Positions 11,413-20,876 of a DNA stretch of 38,124 bases are shown in pieces. Origin of the DNA: Leucogyrophana mollusca (Eukaryota; Basidiomycota; Agaricomycetes; Boletales); the NCBI GenBank assembly GCA_021014945.1, contig MU266522.1, positions 12,377-50,500 of the forward strand. Direction: 5' to 3'. The translations under genes were made by a program, and so were the position numbers. Each line of letters starts with the position of its first letter. Position 1 is the first letter of the stretch. The notes beneath the pieces are model-generated. The model was not told where the DNA came from and searched no databases. It worked only from the letters and a program-made list of their open reading frames with translations.

Positions 11413-11740
11413 AGAATCGCGCCCGTTGGAAGGCGGGTGCGGTGGTAGAGTGCGCATGGGGAAACTTGGAACACTCCGTGTCGCGGGCGAGGTTGACGAT
11501 CTCGATGACGTTGTCCATTCCGTGGTCACGAGCGACTGTGTCAGGTTGTCAAATGACTCGAGCGCGGAGGGAAAGCCGAGCCCGAGCTTGTCGATGGCGC
11601 TTTTACGCAGGTTCCTGATGTGGAACTTTGTGCTCAGGCCAAGAATGGCGGATTTAAGGTTGAAGGAGTAGGAGAAATCACGAAAATAGCTGCGTGGGAC
11701 ACGAAACACGCCATGGTTAGCAGCCAGATATCCTCTATCT
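11413..11740 (-). pseudogene. BTB/POZ-type protein fragment fused to the P450 scar
   Basis: Minus-strand residues VFRVPRSYFRDFSYSF, then ILGLSTKFHIRNLRKSAIDK and FPSALESFDN, fit the part of fungal BTB/POZ proteins after the core domain (the 'LSTKY..LR..A..HL...FP' helix pair). IEIVNLARDTEC follows in another frame, implying a frameshift near 11520. A conventional BTB core is not visible upstream. The reading frame then runs straight into P450 sequence at about 11412, which marks a rearrangement junction. The call rests on motif pattern only. Confidence 0.55.
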
Positions 11741-13242
11741 CCCCTTCTCAGACTCACAATGGCTGATAGAGCGTCATCGATAGATGTACGAACCACGCTG
11801 CGCTGTCCTACAAATAGATGACTGGACCGGAAATCGGAGCGACCGGTGGTTTAATCATGGTATGCAAACGGCGTTTGTCAGAGCACCTCTACTGGGAGAG
11901 CGCGAGGGGTTCTGGGTAGATGGCCGCTCGGAGGCGTTCCGGCAGGCCAGACGGAGCAGACCTCGTCTGCACCGTCCCACCCATACTTGCTACGAATTCG
12001 TTGAGCTTTCGATGCCTGAAAACAAGCAAGTCCAGTAACCCTACCACCAGCATCATGCAGAAAGATGCTTACAGGGCCTTCGTGATTCTACGAAGAATAG
12101 TGCACCTTTCCTTGTCGGGACGGTGGTTCAAGTATTCAGACAGCAAAGCCATCATGTCAGCTTGGCATGTGAAGAAGACCATCATATGGCTGCGTGACAC
12201 AGCGCAGTGGAAGCGAGAGTGGCATGGGGAGGTGAGCTAAACGACTAAGCTGGTGACGAGGGAATATTGACCTTGCGAGGGATTCGTAGCCCATTCGCAC
12301 CCAGCGTCACACGCGTCCAAAAGGTCATCACGAGCCTCGATATTGCGGGCAGGGACAATATAGATTCGGAGACATGGCGTCCCAGCCGTGTTTGGCTGTG
12401 TCGTGATGGGGCTGTGGCCTCTGAACCTCGCCAAGAGGGCGGACGATCTCTGGGTGTGCCGGGAAAGTGAGTCTTGGACGAGGTTGCGCTCAGTGGCAAG
12501 ATACGAGAGGAGTGCACCGGCAAAGGACGATAGATCGTGGCTGCGGGATGGGTGGTGGCCGGGACGTTTTGGTATTGGGCTGTGGTCGGCGGGATGGTGA
12601 TCAATGTGGCAGGTGGCGCATCGGGGGGGGCCTCGTTCACCTCGTCCGCGGGGCAAGGGGGAGTAACCACAGTGGGGGCTGGTCATTCTGGGAAGGGTGT
12701 AGGACACGATCCAATTGTTGCAGAATGCAAAGTTCAAACGCCGATGCTGACCAAATACTCGTCTCTCCACCACAGCCAACGCTCGAAGACGCTCAAGCGC
12801 ATCAACCTGAGATTAACGGCAAAAGCAGTGTGCCGATGGGATCGCCCGCCGTCGCAGCAATTTATCTCGTTCGAAGCCTGTTCGGCTCCGGTGCGCGATT
12901 CTGTCCTCCAGACGAGGTTATGATCATCGCCTCTGTCCGATACAAAGGTCTGTCACGGCCAAGAGCCCCACTCCTAGATTGGCTACCATCATGCATCGAG
13001 AGAGAGATGTGCTGCCAACCAGCGCCAGCCTCGAGCTCACATCCTGTGTCGGACCCCAAAAGACCTCCATCCAAATCGGTGGTGTACCCTTCATTTCGCC
13101 ACCATATCGCACCGCACGTGCAGAATGCATTGCATCAAGCAGCCGCGTTGCTCACAGCCAACTGCGTCCCTATACGCCTACCCTCCATTTCGCCACCATA
13201 TACCTCTCTTACGGCCAATTTCCTTCGTGATAGTGATCTCAG
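11741..13242. other. No gene recognised; 5' region of the large CHAT gene
   Basis: Several ORFs of 60-270 codons occur on both strands with no conserved motif. Shortly before the CHAT gene start a 21-base block (CCCTTCATTTCGCCACCATAT) at about 13087-13107 recurs with one change at about 13181-13201. This could be a promoter element or a simple duplication. Confidence 0.4.
13087..13201. repeat. Pair of 21-bp direct repeats upstream of the CHAT gene
   Basis: ATTTCGCCACCATAT and its left neighbours occur twice, 94 bases apart, the second about 40 bases before the proposed start codon at 13243. Confidence 0.6.
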
Positions 13243-16200
13243 ATGCTTGGCGACACGGAATCCACTGAAGGAAAGATAGAATTCTCGCTCACAGGTACGC
13301 AGAGACGTTGTCCGACTTTCTCGGTCCAAAACTAACTCAAGCCGTTGCAGTCGTCGGAGCCACTGGGTTGTCTCCATCTAATTATAACCACGCGACGGGC
13401 TTCTACGTTGTCGTCGAGGTGGACGGAAAGCAAGGACGGACAGCCGAGCTAGCACCCTCGCCTCAGTCAACCATCGAATGGAACACTTGTTTTCCACTGT
13501 ACGTGTTCTCGACTCAGCATCTTCACGTAGCCTGACCATATCGTGAATTTAGGAGAGCAGACAAGGGGTCATACATTGCGCTTCGTTTGTATGAATGCTG
13601 GAAAGCGGTGCTCCCGGGCCATTCGAGAGGGAACAAGAGGTCATCCATTGCGCTTCGTTTGTACGAACGCTGGAAAGCGGTGCGCTCGGGCCACTCGAGA
13701 AGGGGCAAGTCGATTTGGGAATCAAGAACTACTGCCGAGCAGTTGCTGGGATCCGGCAGCAAATTTACAAGTGCCTCACCCTTCACTGTTGCCGTGATGT
13801 AGAGACTGATTTTTCTCCCTAGATATGACTCTCCCGGCGAAAGCACCCTACGAAGAAGGCCATCTCATTGTGAAAGTCGAACGAGCTACACATACCGAAG
13901 GTGAATGTGCCGCCGTTGCCGAGGTACATGATTCATTCGCTCTACACTGTCAGTACCAACGGGGACAATATTTCTTAGAGCTCGACCAAGCCTCGGTGGC
14001 AGGGTAAAACGAAGGCCCTGGAAACTTCAGCTGTGCACTCCGTACATGACATTGCCCGCACCATATATTCCGATTTCAAGGAGCCACGATAGAGAGAAGT
14101 TGGAGCAGGCAATTGGTCATTATCGTGTCTCTCTCGGGTTGCGTCCGGCGGGGCACCCTGAACGCCCCACATCGCTGGTCTGGCTCACTAGCACCCTGTT
14201 CACTCGATTCAACGAGTTCGGTGACAGAGCTGACGTGGACGAAGTCATTGAGCTGAATCGTGTAGCCCTGGCGTTGCGCCCTCAAGGGCACCCCGATCGC
14301 TCCATGTCCCTGAATAACCTCGCCGTCACTGTTTCCACTCGATTCAAACGGTTCGGCGACCGAGCCGACCTGGACGAAGCCATCGAGCTGAATCGTGTAG
14401 CCCTGGCGTTGCGTCCACCAAGGCACCCCGATCGCTCCATGTCCCTGAACAACCTCGCTATCAATCTTCACACTCGATTTAAACAGTTCGGCGACAGAGC
14501 CGGCTTGGACGAAGCCATCAGGCTGAATCGTGCAGCGCTGGCGTTGCGTCCACCGGGGCACCCCGAACGCTCTACATCGCTGGTCTGGCTTACTAATACC
14601 CTGTTCACTCGATTCAACGAGTTCGGCGACAGATCTGACGTGGACGAAGCCATCGAGCTGAATCGTGTAGCCCTGGCGTTGCGTTCACAAGGGCACCCCG
14701 ATCGCTCCATGTCCCTGAACAACCTCGCCCTTACCGTTTCCACTCGATTCGGCCAATTCGGCGACAGAGCCGACCTGGGCGAAGCCATTGAGCAGAATCG
14801 CGCAGCCCTCGTGTTGCATTCACAAGGGCACACCCATCATTCCACGTCCCTGAACAACCCCACTCGATTGGACCAGTTCGGCGACAGAGCTGACCTGGAC
14901 GAAGCCATTGAGCTGAATCGAGCAGCCCTCGTGTGGCATCCACAAGGGCACCACCATCATTCCACGTCCCTGAGCAACCTCGCTTTCGCCGTTTCCACCC
15001 GATTGGACCAGTTCGGCGACAGAGCTGACCTGGACGAAGCCATCGAGCTGAATCGTGCAGCCCTGGCGTTGCATCCACAAGAGCACCCCGATCGCTCCAT
15101 GTCCCTGAACAACCTCGCTGTCACCGTGTTCACTCGATTCGGCCAGCTGGGCGACAGAGCTGACTTGGACGAAGCCATGGAGCTGAATCGTGCAGCCCTT
15201 GCGTTGCGTCCACCGGGGCACGCCGTTCGCTGCATGTCCCTGAGCAACCTCGCTTCCACCCTTGCCACTCGATTCGGCCAGTTCGGCGACAGAGCCGACC
15301 TGGACGAAGCCATGGATCTGAATCGTGCAGCCCTGGCGTTGTGTCCACAAGGGCACCCAGATCGCTCCATGTCCCTGAACAACCTCGCTGTCACCATTTC
15401 CATTCGATTCAAACATTTCGGCGGCAGAGCTGACCTGGACGAGGCCGTCGGGCTGAGCCGTGCAACCCTCGTGTTACATCCGCAAGGGCACCCCGATCGC
15501 TCCATGTCCCTAAACAACCTCGCTGTGACCGTTTCCGCTCGATTCGACCAGTTCGGCGACAGAGCTGACCTGAACGAAGCCATCGAGCTGACTCGTGCAG
15601 CCCTGGCGTTGAGGCCACGAGGGCACCGCCATCATTCTACGTCCCTGAACAATCTCGCCCTCACCGTTTCCACTCGATTCGACCAGTTCGGCGACAAAGC
15701 TGATCTGGACGAAGCCATTGAGCTGAATCGAGCAGCCCTCGTGTTGCATCCACAAGGGCACCCCTATCATTCCACGTCCCTGAACAACCTTGCTGTCACC
15801 GTTTCCACTCGGTTCGACCAGTTCGGCGACAAAGCTGACCTGAACGAAGCCATCGAGCTGACTCGTGCAGCCCTGGCGTCGCGGCCACGAGGGCACCCCC
15901 GTCGTCCTACGCCCCTGACCAACCTCGCTTCCGCCCTTTCTACTCGATTCAAACTGTTGGGCGACGAGGCTGACCTGGACGAAGCTATCGAACTGAATCA
16001 TGCAGCCCTGGCGTTGCATCCACAAGGGCACCCTGATCGCTCCATGTCCCTGAACAACCTCGCTGTCACCCTTTCCACTCGATGCAAACAGTTCAGCCAC
16101 AGGGCTGATCTCGAGGTCGCTTTTCAGTACCATGAACTGGCCTCCAGTGACATGAACTGCGGTTCATGGGACCAAGTTCGGTGCTCACTGAACTGGATTG

Positions 16201-17765
16201 GGGCGGCAGAGAGATTTGATCATGTTTCTGCATTGAACGCCTACAGAGTATTATTAGGCAATCTCGACCGCCACGCCATCTCAAGGTCATCCATTGTATC
16301 GCGCCACGAACTCCTTAAAACCATCTCTCCCTCCTTAGCGGCCAATGCTGCATCTTGCGCTCTTCGTCGAAACGAGCATGCTACTGCAGTTGAGCTACTT
16401 GAGCAGGGAAGGGGGGTAATATGGACACAGATGGCAAACCTTCATACACCTCTTCAGCAGCTTTCTGATGCGAATGCACAAGGCAAAAGGCTGGCGACAG
16501 ACCTTCAGCGAATTAGCTCAGAGCTTGACAGGTTGTCTGGAAGGGTGCAGAATGACGAGAAGAGTGGTTCTCGTGACGAAGAAGCACAACGTCACCGATG
16601 CTTGACCGAAGAATGGGATTCCATCGTGTGTGAAGTACGACACCTGGAGGGTTTCTCCCGCTTTCTGTTACCTCCGCTCTACTCCGATCTCCAGCAGGCC
16701 GCCATTGAAGGCCCTGTCATTGTCATCAATAGCAGCGAATATTCCTGCGACGCACTCATTGTTCTCCGGGATGGCCCCCCGCATCATGTACCCCTTAGAA
16801 ATGTCACTCTGCAAGATATCACCCAATTGGAATCGGAGTTTGCTCGCGTACTGAAGACTCGTTCAAATTCTGGTGTTCCTCAGCACGAGAACGGCGGTCG
16901 GAATGAGCTATTCTCTCTACTCCGATCCCTTTGGGGTCTCGTCGTGAAACCCATCGTCCATGTGCTAGGGAATATTCAGGTCCCAGCAGGTTCGCGAATC
17001 TGGTTGTGCCCAACATCCAAGTTCACGTCACTGCCTTTGCATGCTGCCGGCCCATTCCGCAAGGGCGAGCTGGGCCTGTCCGATCTATACATCACATCGT
17101 ACACTCCGACGCTGTCAGCCCTTATCAGGACGAGGAGAAACATCACCATGGCGTCAGTGATCTCTCCAAAGTTCGCCGCGATTGGCCAAGCAATGCCCAG
17201 TAGCGGAAGTTATGAGAAAGAACTCCTCACGGTGAATGCGGAACTCGACCTCGTTCTACGCCAATTGCCAACATCTATGCCTTCCACGCGTTTAGCCGGT
17301 ACTGCTGCCACGAATTGCGTGGCACTGGACGCTCTCAGCAAGCACCCTTGGGTTCACCTCGCTTGCCACGGTAAACAAGACGCGACTCAGGCTTTTAACT
17401 CGTGCTTTGCCATGCACGACAAGCCACTCTCCCTTCTCGACATCATTCGCACCGATATCTCTCACCCAGAGTTCGCGTTTCTCTCCGCCTGTCACACTGC
17501 GGTCGGGGATGCGACAACGCCGGACGAGGTGATCCATCTTGCTGCAGGGATGCAGTTTGCGGGGTTTAAGAGCGTGATTGGGACGATGTGGGCTGTCGAC
17601 GACGAGATCGCCCACCACATGGTCTCGGCGTTCTACAAGAGTATGTTCGAGCACGGGATGGACTACACGAAGGCGGCGGCGTCACTGAAAATAGCTATGC
17701 AGACGGTGGACAAGAAAGTGGTCCCCCTCGAGCAGAGGATCGTGTTCGTTCACATCGGAGCCTAA
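13243..17765 (+). CDS. C2-TPR-CHAT protein, full length
   Basis: Gene model: exons 13243-13294, 13351-13498, 13553-13770, 13823-14003 and 14081-17765, all phase-compatible, giving 1427 residues. Introns are 56, 54, 52 and 77 nt; the last ends in AAG. The N-terminus is a C2-type domain (VVGATGLSPSNY, GFYVVVEVDGKQGRT, WNTCFPL, IALRLYE), usually a lipid- or Ca2+-binding module. Fifteen 45-residue TPR-like repeats follow (consensus DLDEAIELNRAALALRP, then SMSLNNLAVT). The C-terminal CHAT domain shows the catalytic pair in WVHLACHGK (His 17367-17369) and FAFLSACHTAVGD (Cys 17490-17492). It ends VPLEQRIVFVHIGA, like the paralogue at the left edge. The architecture (membrane module, variable repeats, protease-like effector) suggests a sensor-effector protein, but that role is inference. 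Confidence 0.88.
13569..13709 (+). repeat. 72-bp tandem duplication inside the C2 domain exon
   Basis: Two units (13569-13640 and 13641-13709) encode SYIALRLYECWKAVLPGHSR and SSIALRLYERWKAVRSGHSR. The period is a multiple of three, so the frame stays open and the C2 domain gains an extra copy of one strand-loop segment. Confidence 0.85.
14097..16106 (+). repeat. Fifteen 135-bp coding repeats (TPR array)
   Basis: Fifteen head-to-tail units of 135 bp each encode 45 residues; unit 6 lacks 15 bp in frame, and the total length of 2010 bp fits exactly. Units 1 and 4 share the odd version SLVWLT.TLFTRFNEFG, followed in both by DVDE, 405 bp (three units) apart. This indicates that a three-unit block was duplicated. 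DNA identity between units is high, including silent sites. Confidence 0.92.
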
Positions 17766-17814
17766 TGTTTAATGTCGTTGGATAGTTGATGCTGCGTTCG
17801 ACATTGGTGGTGAG

Positions 17815-18025
17815 CTTTAATGCTCCCCACACCGTCTACGTTAACTGATATTCCTCTCAGTTCAGACTGAGTTCGACCCGTGCCCTCGTTCATATTGTTG
17901 GGACCGAAGTTCTCACATCGGGAAATTCACACTTTAATGCTCCTCACAACGTCGACGCTCACCGATGTTCTGAGTGGGTTTGACTTATGCTTTCGTTCAT
18001 GTTGTTGGGACCGAAGCTTTCACTC
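17815..18025 (+). repeat. Tandem duplication in the 3' flank of the CHAT gene
   Basis: A block of about 100 bases (CTTTAATGCTCC through TTGTTGGGACCGAAG) is present twice, at about 17815-17917 and 17930-18023. The homologous 3' flank of the left-edge CHAT gene has it once, so the doubling came after the gene duplication. Confidence 0.75.
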
Positions 18026-18129
18026 CCACCCAAGGATGTATAAATGTGCGACTTGTATATATTTTCTGTTTTCTGGCGCCTGGCGCGCTGTCACCAACCC
18101 AGACGGAGCTATGGACTACCCACTCGTTT

Positions 18130-19285
18130 GTTCGACGGTGGAAAGCTGCGCGTGGTTCGACAGTGAGGTTTGAGAAGGCACCAGTGGGCCAGCCCCCTTC
18201 GTCCTGCCATCTTCGCCCCTCCCAGTTACTTCATATTCCCTCGCCATTTGATATTCCCTCGCCGCCCCGTTTTCGCCCCCGTTTTCGCCTTCGTCCTGTG
18301 CCCTCCAGGTGGGTTAGGAGGAAAGCAGGTGGGTGCTGAGGATATCACTTGGGTGACGTGGTGGAACTGGTGGCGGCGGGGAGATGGGCTCTCTGAACAT
18401 CGCGAGATGGGGCGCTCGAACGTCACGAGATAGTGCGCTTCATTGCGAGATCGTGTGCTTGGAACGTGGTGGGGCGCTCGGCCTCTTACCAGGGGGAGGG
18501 ACTGCGACCCACTACCTTACGTCGCCGTGTTCTACTCTTGTACTTCTGCTGCAGTGATCCTGTTCCGAGTTCGCGCTGGTTTGCAACGATGTTATGTAAA
18601 TATTATTCAAAGGGAGAGAGTTAGGACACGCAGGGGGACGGGAGAGCGAAATGCGGAGTAGACGCCCCCCCTACCCCTCCAGCCCTTTCCCAGCTCCCAC
18701 CCACCCCACTCCAACGTAATCCAGGACTGGGGGCGTGGGTGCGCGCGTGGTTCGACGATGAAAAACCGCCCGTGCTTCGACAGTGAAGTCTGAAAGGTTC
18801 GATAGTGGAGTTTGAAAAGGCGCCAGTGGGTCGTCCCCCTTCGTCTGGTACCTTCCCCCGGCGCCCCGTTTCGCCCCCATCTTCGCCTTCGCTCTGAGCC
18901 CTCCAGGTGGGTTAGGAGGGGGCAGGCGGATGATATCACCTGGGCGACGAAGTGGGACTTGGGAGGCGGGGTGGAGCTGGTATCTGGACGACGGGAGACT
19001 CGGGCTGCGGGGTGGAGTTGGTACTTGGACGCCAAGATAGAGCTGATGTGATGCAGGGGTGGAACTGGTGGCGGCAGGGAGACGGGGTACTCGGAACACT
19101 GCGAGATGGGGCACTTTTGAAACATGATGGGACGCGCGGCCTCTTAGGGTGCCGCCGTCCGTGGGCGTGGGGTTCGGCGGTGAAATGCGAATAGTGGCCC
19201 GTGGATCGACGGTGAGAAGTTAAAAATTGCGCATGGCTCGGCAGTGAAATGTGAATAGTTGCCGATTAAATGTGAAAAGGCGTCC
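18130..19285. repeat. Complex direct-repeat region, no gene
   Basis: A block of about 330 bases at 18175-18500 recurs with divergence at about 18820-19150. Shared landmarks are CCCCCTTCGTC, TTCGCCCCC, CCCTCCAGGTGGGTTAGGAG, GATATCAC, GGAACTGGTGGCGGC, GGCCTCTTA. A shorter motif of about 30 bases around GTTCGACAGTGAAGTTTGAAAA recurs at about 18129-18170, 18743-18815 and 19163-19280. No transposase or ORF with a motif is present. It may be a non-autonomous element or an eroded repeat. Confidence 0.65.
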
Positions 19286-19779
19286 ACGGTCCGCTGAACA
19301 AGTAGGTTGCGGAGGGTAAGTACTTAAGTGCCGATGGGCAAACGAATGAGCGAATGGGTGAGGTGAGCGGGAGAGCGACCATAGCGCATCGAGCGGGCGG
19401 GAGAATATGGCGAACTGGGCGAACAAGCGCGCATGGTGGAAAATTCCCAGCCCCCCCCCCCCCCCCCCCCACCTCTTTCCCCCTACGCCACCTCCAACCC
19501 CAGCCCCTCCACGCAGCACGCATAGTACTGTTGAATACCACCCCTGCGCAACTCACAACTCTCAGCCCTACGCGTTCTCCGCCTCCCTCCTACCCCCGTC
19601 CCCCTGATATGTATATGCAACCCCCACCCCGCTGCAGCCGCCGATCCTCTGGATGCTCACCCCCGTCTGTGCAGATCCGGCCTGCCCAACCCGTTTCCCA
19701 CCACCCACCCCCTGACCTGCGCCCCTTCCCTCTGCCCCTGCGCAACCCCCTACTCCCCTCCATCCCGGCCCCTTCCCCC
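19286..19779. other. GC-skewed spacer with a 20-base C tract, no gene
   Basis: Bases 19451-19470 are 20 consecutive C; the minus strand therefore has G20 and could form a G-quadruplex. The rest is C-rich on the plus strand. It lies just 3' of ATG101. Confidence 0.6.
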
Positions 19780-20605
19780 CTACGCAACCTCCACTCCCCC
19801 AACGCGCACGCCAATGCGCATCGGGAACGGGGATATGCCGGCGGAGGTGGTGATGGGGGGGACGCGGGCGGCGGAGGCGGTGTGTGTGAGCATGGCGCGG
19901 AGGGCAGTGGAGAGGGCGGTGGAGAGGGTGGCGTTGAATGCGAGGCGGTCTGCGTGCGTGCGGGCGAGGTGTAGAGGCAGGAGGAGCGAGTTATGAGGAT
20001 GAGGTATAAGAGACGAGAAGGGACGGACACGGACCTTGTTCCGATTTAGGCTGGCGCAGTTCGGCGTTGACTATCCTGAGTGAAATGAGCGATGCAACAA
20101 GAGGAAGGAACGGAGAGGGACACACCACTGTTCCCACGTGACGTCCTCTTCCCCCATGTACACCTGGAACCACGACTTCTTCGGCCGTTTCTCCGAGAAT
20201 GTCACTATGATCTGCCGCCCGATGTGAGTCGTCCACACTTACTGATGGATGGGACATACCTGGCCGCGCTTATGGGTACCGCTCTCGAGGGCCTTCCAGA
20301 AGACATCTACTTTCTCATTCACGAGCGCCTCCATCTCCGGATCCGCGACCCCCGGCTGTGCCCTGTCAGTAAGCGCCATGCGAAGGAGGAGACGTCGACT
20401 TGCCATGGTGACATCGAGGACCTCGAACGTCTGTGGTTTCACGGTGCCAAAGAGGCGGTGGAAGAGGATCGAGTGAAGGACGGCGTGAAGTACTTCTTTG
20501 GCCGTGTGTCGGTCGATGATCTGTGCTTTGTGTAGGTAAGTATGGTTTGATGGATGATGATTAGCTTACGACGTCGATCGAGACTGTCGGGAAGTTTGCG
20601 TTCAT
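19780..20605 (-). CDS. ATG101: Autophagy-related protein 101 (HORMA-type Atg13 partner)
   Basis: Six exons on the minus strand (20605-20570, 20520-20404, 20355-20260, 20211-20126, 20075-20035, 19949-19780) give an uninterrupted 181-residue protein. Landmarks in order: EVLHAVLHSILFHRLFG; VKPQTFEVLDVTM; PGVADPEMEALVNEKVDVFW; HKRGQIIVTFSEKRPKKSWF; WEQWIVNAELRQPKSEQ; FNATLSTALSTALRAML; and the C-terminal VPPITTSAGISPFP, the block characteristic of Atg101. In organisms that have it, Atg101 pairs with Atg13 through HORMA folds in the Atg1/ULK kinase complex that starts autophagosome formation. The second intron (20403-20356) has a GC donor (ATG|GCAAGT); its length is a multiple of three, so it would read through if unspliced. 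Length and block order agree with the family. It is the clearest conserved housekeeping gene in the window. Confidence 0.85.
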
Positions 20606-20876
20606 CTCGTGGTCGTCGCTGCCAGTGTGAGTGTCATCGATGTCCAATACTTGTCCAGTCATTCATTTCCTTATATAATGTACACAGCCTCAGTCGCACC
20701 AGTCTAAATGCCGTTGATCCAAATCTGCATATGTTAACAGTTTTCCAAATTCTAGCCATGGCCAGTGTCCGAGATGAAGAATTCTCTTCATCATGGACAC
20801 GTATTGGAACTTGGAAGACCTGATTAATCGATAAACTGCCCCTTGTGCTCTATCGCTGTCCTTCGCCTCCTCGCTA
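20606..20876. other. Spacer between ATG101 and the hydrolase cluster
   Basis: It should contain the ATG101 promoter (minus strand, immediately above 20605) and the 3' end of hydrolase copy A. No ORF with a motif. Confidence 0.5.

Noticed and set aside
12237..12779. 180-codon minus-strand ORF and overlapping 141-codon ORF
   Set aside because: Two overlapping frames are equally open and neither shows a domain; probably base-composition effects.
14076..16133. Long minus-strand ORFs (161-208 codons)
   Set aside because: They are antisense shadows of the 135-bp TPR repeats; the period keeps the opposite frames open.
18743..18830. tRNA-like GGTTCGA boxes
   Set aside because: The box recurs as part of a direct repeat and no cloverleaf or A-box can be formed around it.
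19354..19974. 206-codon Pro-rich plus-strand ORF
   Set aside because: Low-complexity translation of the C tract followed by the antisense of the last ATG101 exon.
20092..20535. 147-codon plus-strand ORF
   Set aside because: Antisense of ATG101 exons 2-4; the minus-strand reading has conserved family blocks and consistent introns.
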